Positions 63,401 to 64,000 of a stretch of DNA of 64,000 nt are shown here, one piece after another. Position 1 is the stretch's first letter; every line of letters starts with the position of its first letter. The notes under the pieces were generated by a model. It ran no database searches. It saw only the letters and a program-made list of their open reading frames with translations, and had not been told where the DNA came from. The stretch is taken from the NCBI RefSeq assembly GCF_047663525.1, contig NC_092589.1, positions 59,577,501 through 59,641,500 of the forward strand, read 5' to 3'. This DNA comes from Anas platyrhynchos. Lineage: Eukaryota; Chordata; Aves; Anseriformes; Anatidae. The position numbers were made by a program, and so were the translations under genes.

Positions 63401-64000
63401 GCCATGAGTACTTACATAGAGCCTAAAGAAGCCTGCACGCTTCTGTGGCCACTGGACACATTGCACAATGCAGTTCTTGGATATGCACTCTTGTTCACGT
63501 TGTTCCTTGTCTGCTTTGAGAAGCAGAGGGACAATGAGTCTCAGCTCCCCTGAGCAGTACATAGTCACAGTCTGCTCTGGTTGTCCTGGGTTTGTTTTAG
63601 TGTCAAGTTTCTCTGTCTCTTGCTACCAAGTGTTCCCAGATGCACTGAATACATTTATCAGCACAGTTAAGAGGATAAATCTAAAATGAGGCATAAAAGT
63701 CTCTTCATAATCCTGTCTCAGCTCCAGCCCAGCACTGAGCCCTGAATCTACAGTTGCCTCAGTTTTTAAGACGGAGGGAGGCCCATTCTGTGCTTAAGGA
63801 GGTGCCATGAATGGAGAACTGTAGCCTGGCTGGGGCAGGCTGCTGCTCTCCATGCCAAAACTCACTTCTCAAAACACCACAAAGCACTCAGTTTGTCAGC
63901 ATACTCAGGCTATCCTGGGAAGCCAGACAATGACTCAGGCTTTTGACAAAACACAGAGGGAAAACCAATTGTGGTTATCCAGTAACACAGAGTTGCCAGA
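60411..64000. other. Intergenic DNA to the window edge
   Basis: AT-rich sequence with a 21-A run at 61575-61595. No coding exon or known repeat was recognised. Confidence 0.5.
61575..61604 (+). repeat. Poly-A tract (21 A, G, 8 A)
   Basis: Simple homopolymer tract. Confidence 0.9.

Noticed and set aside
33000..64000. ABRACL, expected upstream of HECA by vertebrate synteny
   Set aside because: I looked for its short conserved coding exons on the minus strand and saw none. It may lie beyond the window, or its small exons may have been missed by eye.

Overview
This window looks like nuclear DNA from a bird. It contains several CR1 LINEs ending in the avian ATTCTATG-type 3' octamer, a recent endogenous retrovirus whose LTR belongs to a type widespread in birds, and one vertebrate multi-exon gene with GT-AG introns and a CpG-island promoter. 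The species or order cannot be fixed from the sequence alone.

The only host protein gene I can support is HECA (headcase homologue), on the minus strand. Its four coding exons (32557-32287, 18232-17192, 14049-13895, 11064-10900) join in phase at canonical splice sites and give 543 residues, the length I recall for the human protein. Exon 1 lies in a very GC-rich island (about 32,090-32,890) and encodes a basic start followed by long Gly/Ala tracts. Exon 2 carries the headcase Cys-rich region and most of the protein. Exons 3 and 4 carry CxxC pairs and the C terminus. A 3'UTR of about 4.2 kb is likely, ending near an AATAAA at 6662-6657 (minus strand). Positions 1 to about 6,640 are intergenic DNA downstream of HECA.

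Upstream of HECA (33-64 kb) I found no host coding exons. A transposon-rich block fills 36.66-45.70 kb. It starts with a minus-strand CR1 of about 3 kb with an uninterrupted endonuclease-reverse transcriptase frame (36764-39670). About 490 bp further on is an unusual tandem provirus, LTR-internal-LTR-internal-LTR (40218-45691, minus strand). It has an exact 2,443 bp period, and a single 5 bp target-site duplication (CTGCC) flanks the whole array. Each 1,849 bp internal unit has a tRNA-Lys1,2-type primer-binding site, a 241-codon hydrophobic ORF where gag would normally sit, and a pol remnant consisting of an integrase with an intact DD(35)E triad. Protease, reverse transcriptase, RNase H and env are absent.

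Older CR1 pieces lie at about 0.67, 30.5-31.3, 34.8-35.3, 56.6 and 59.5-60.4 kb. The rest is AT-rich non-coding DNA with homopolymer runs and small microsatellites. The most notable content is the tandem, nearly identical, gag-less provirus with its unidentified membrane-type ORF. No tools were run, so sequence identities were judged by eye.
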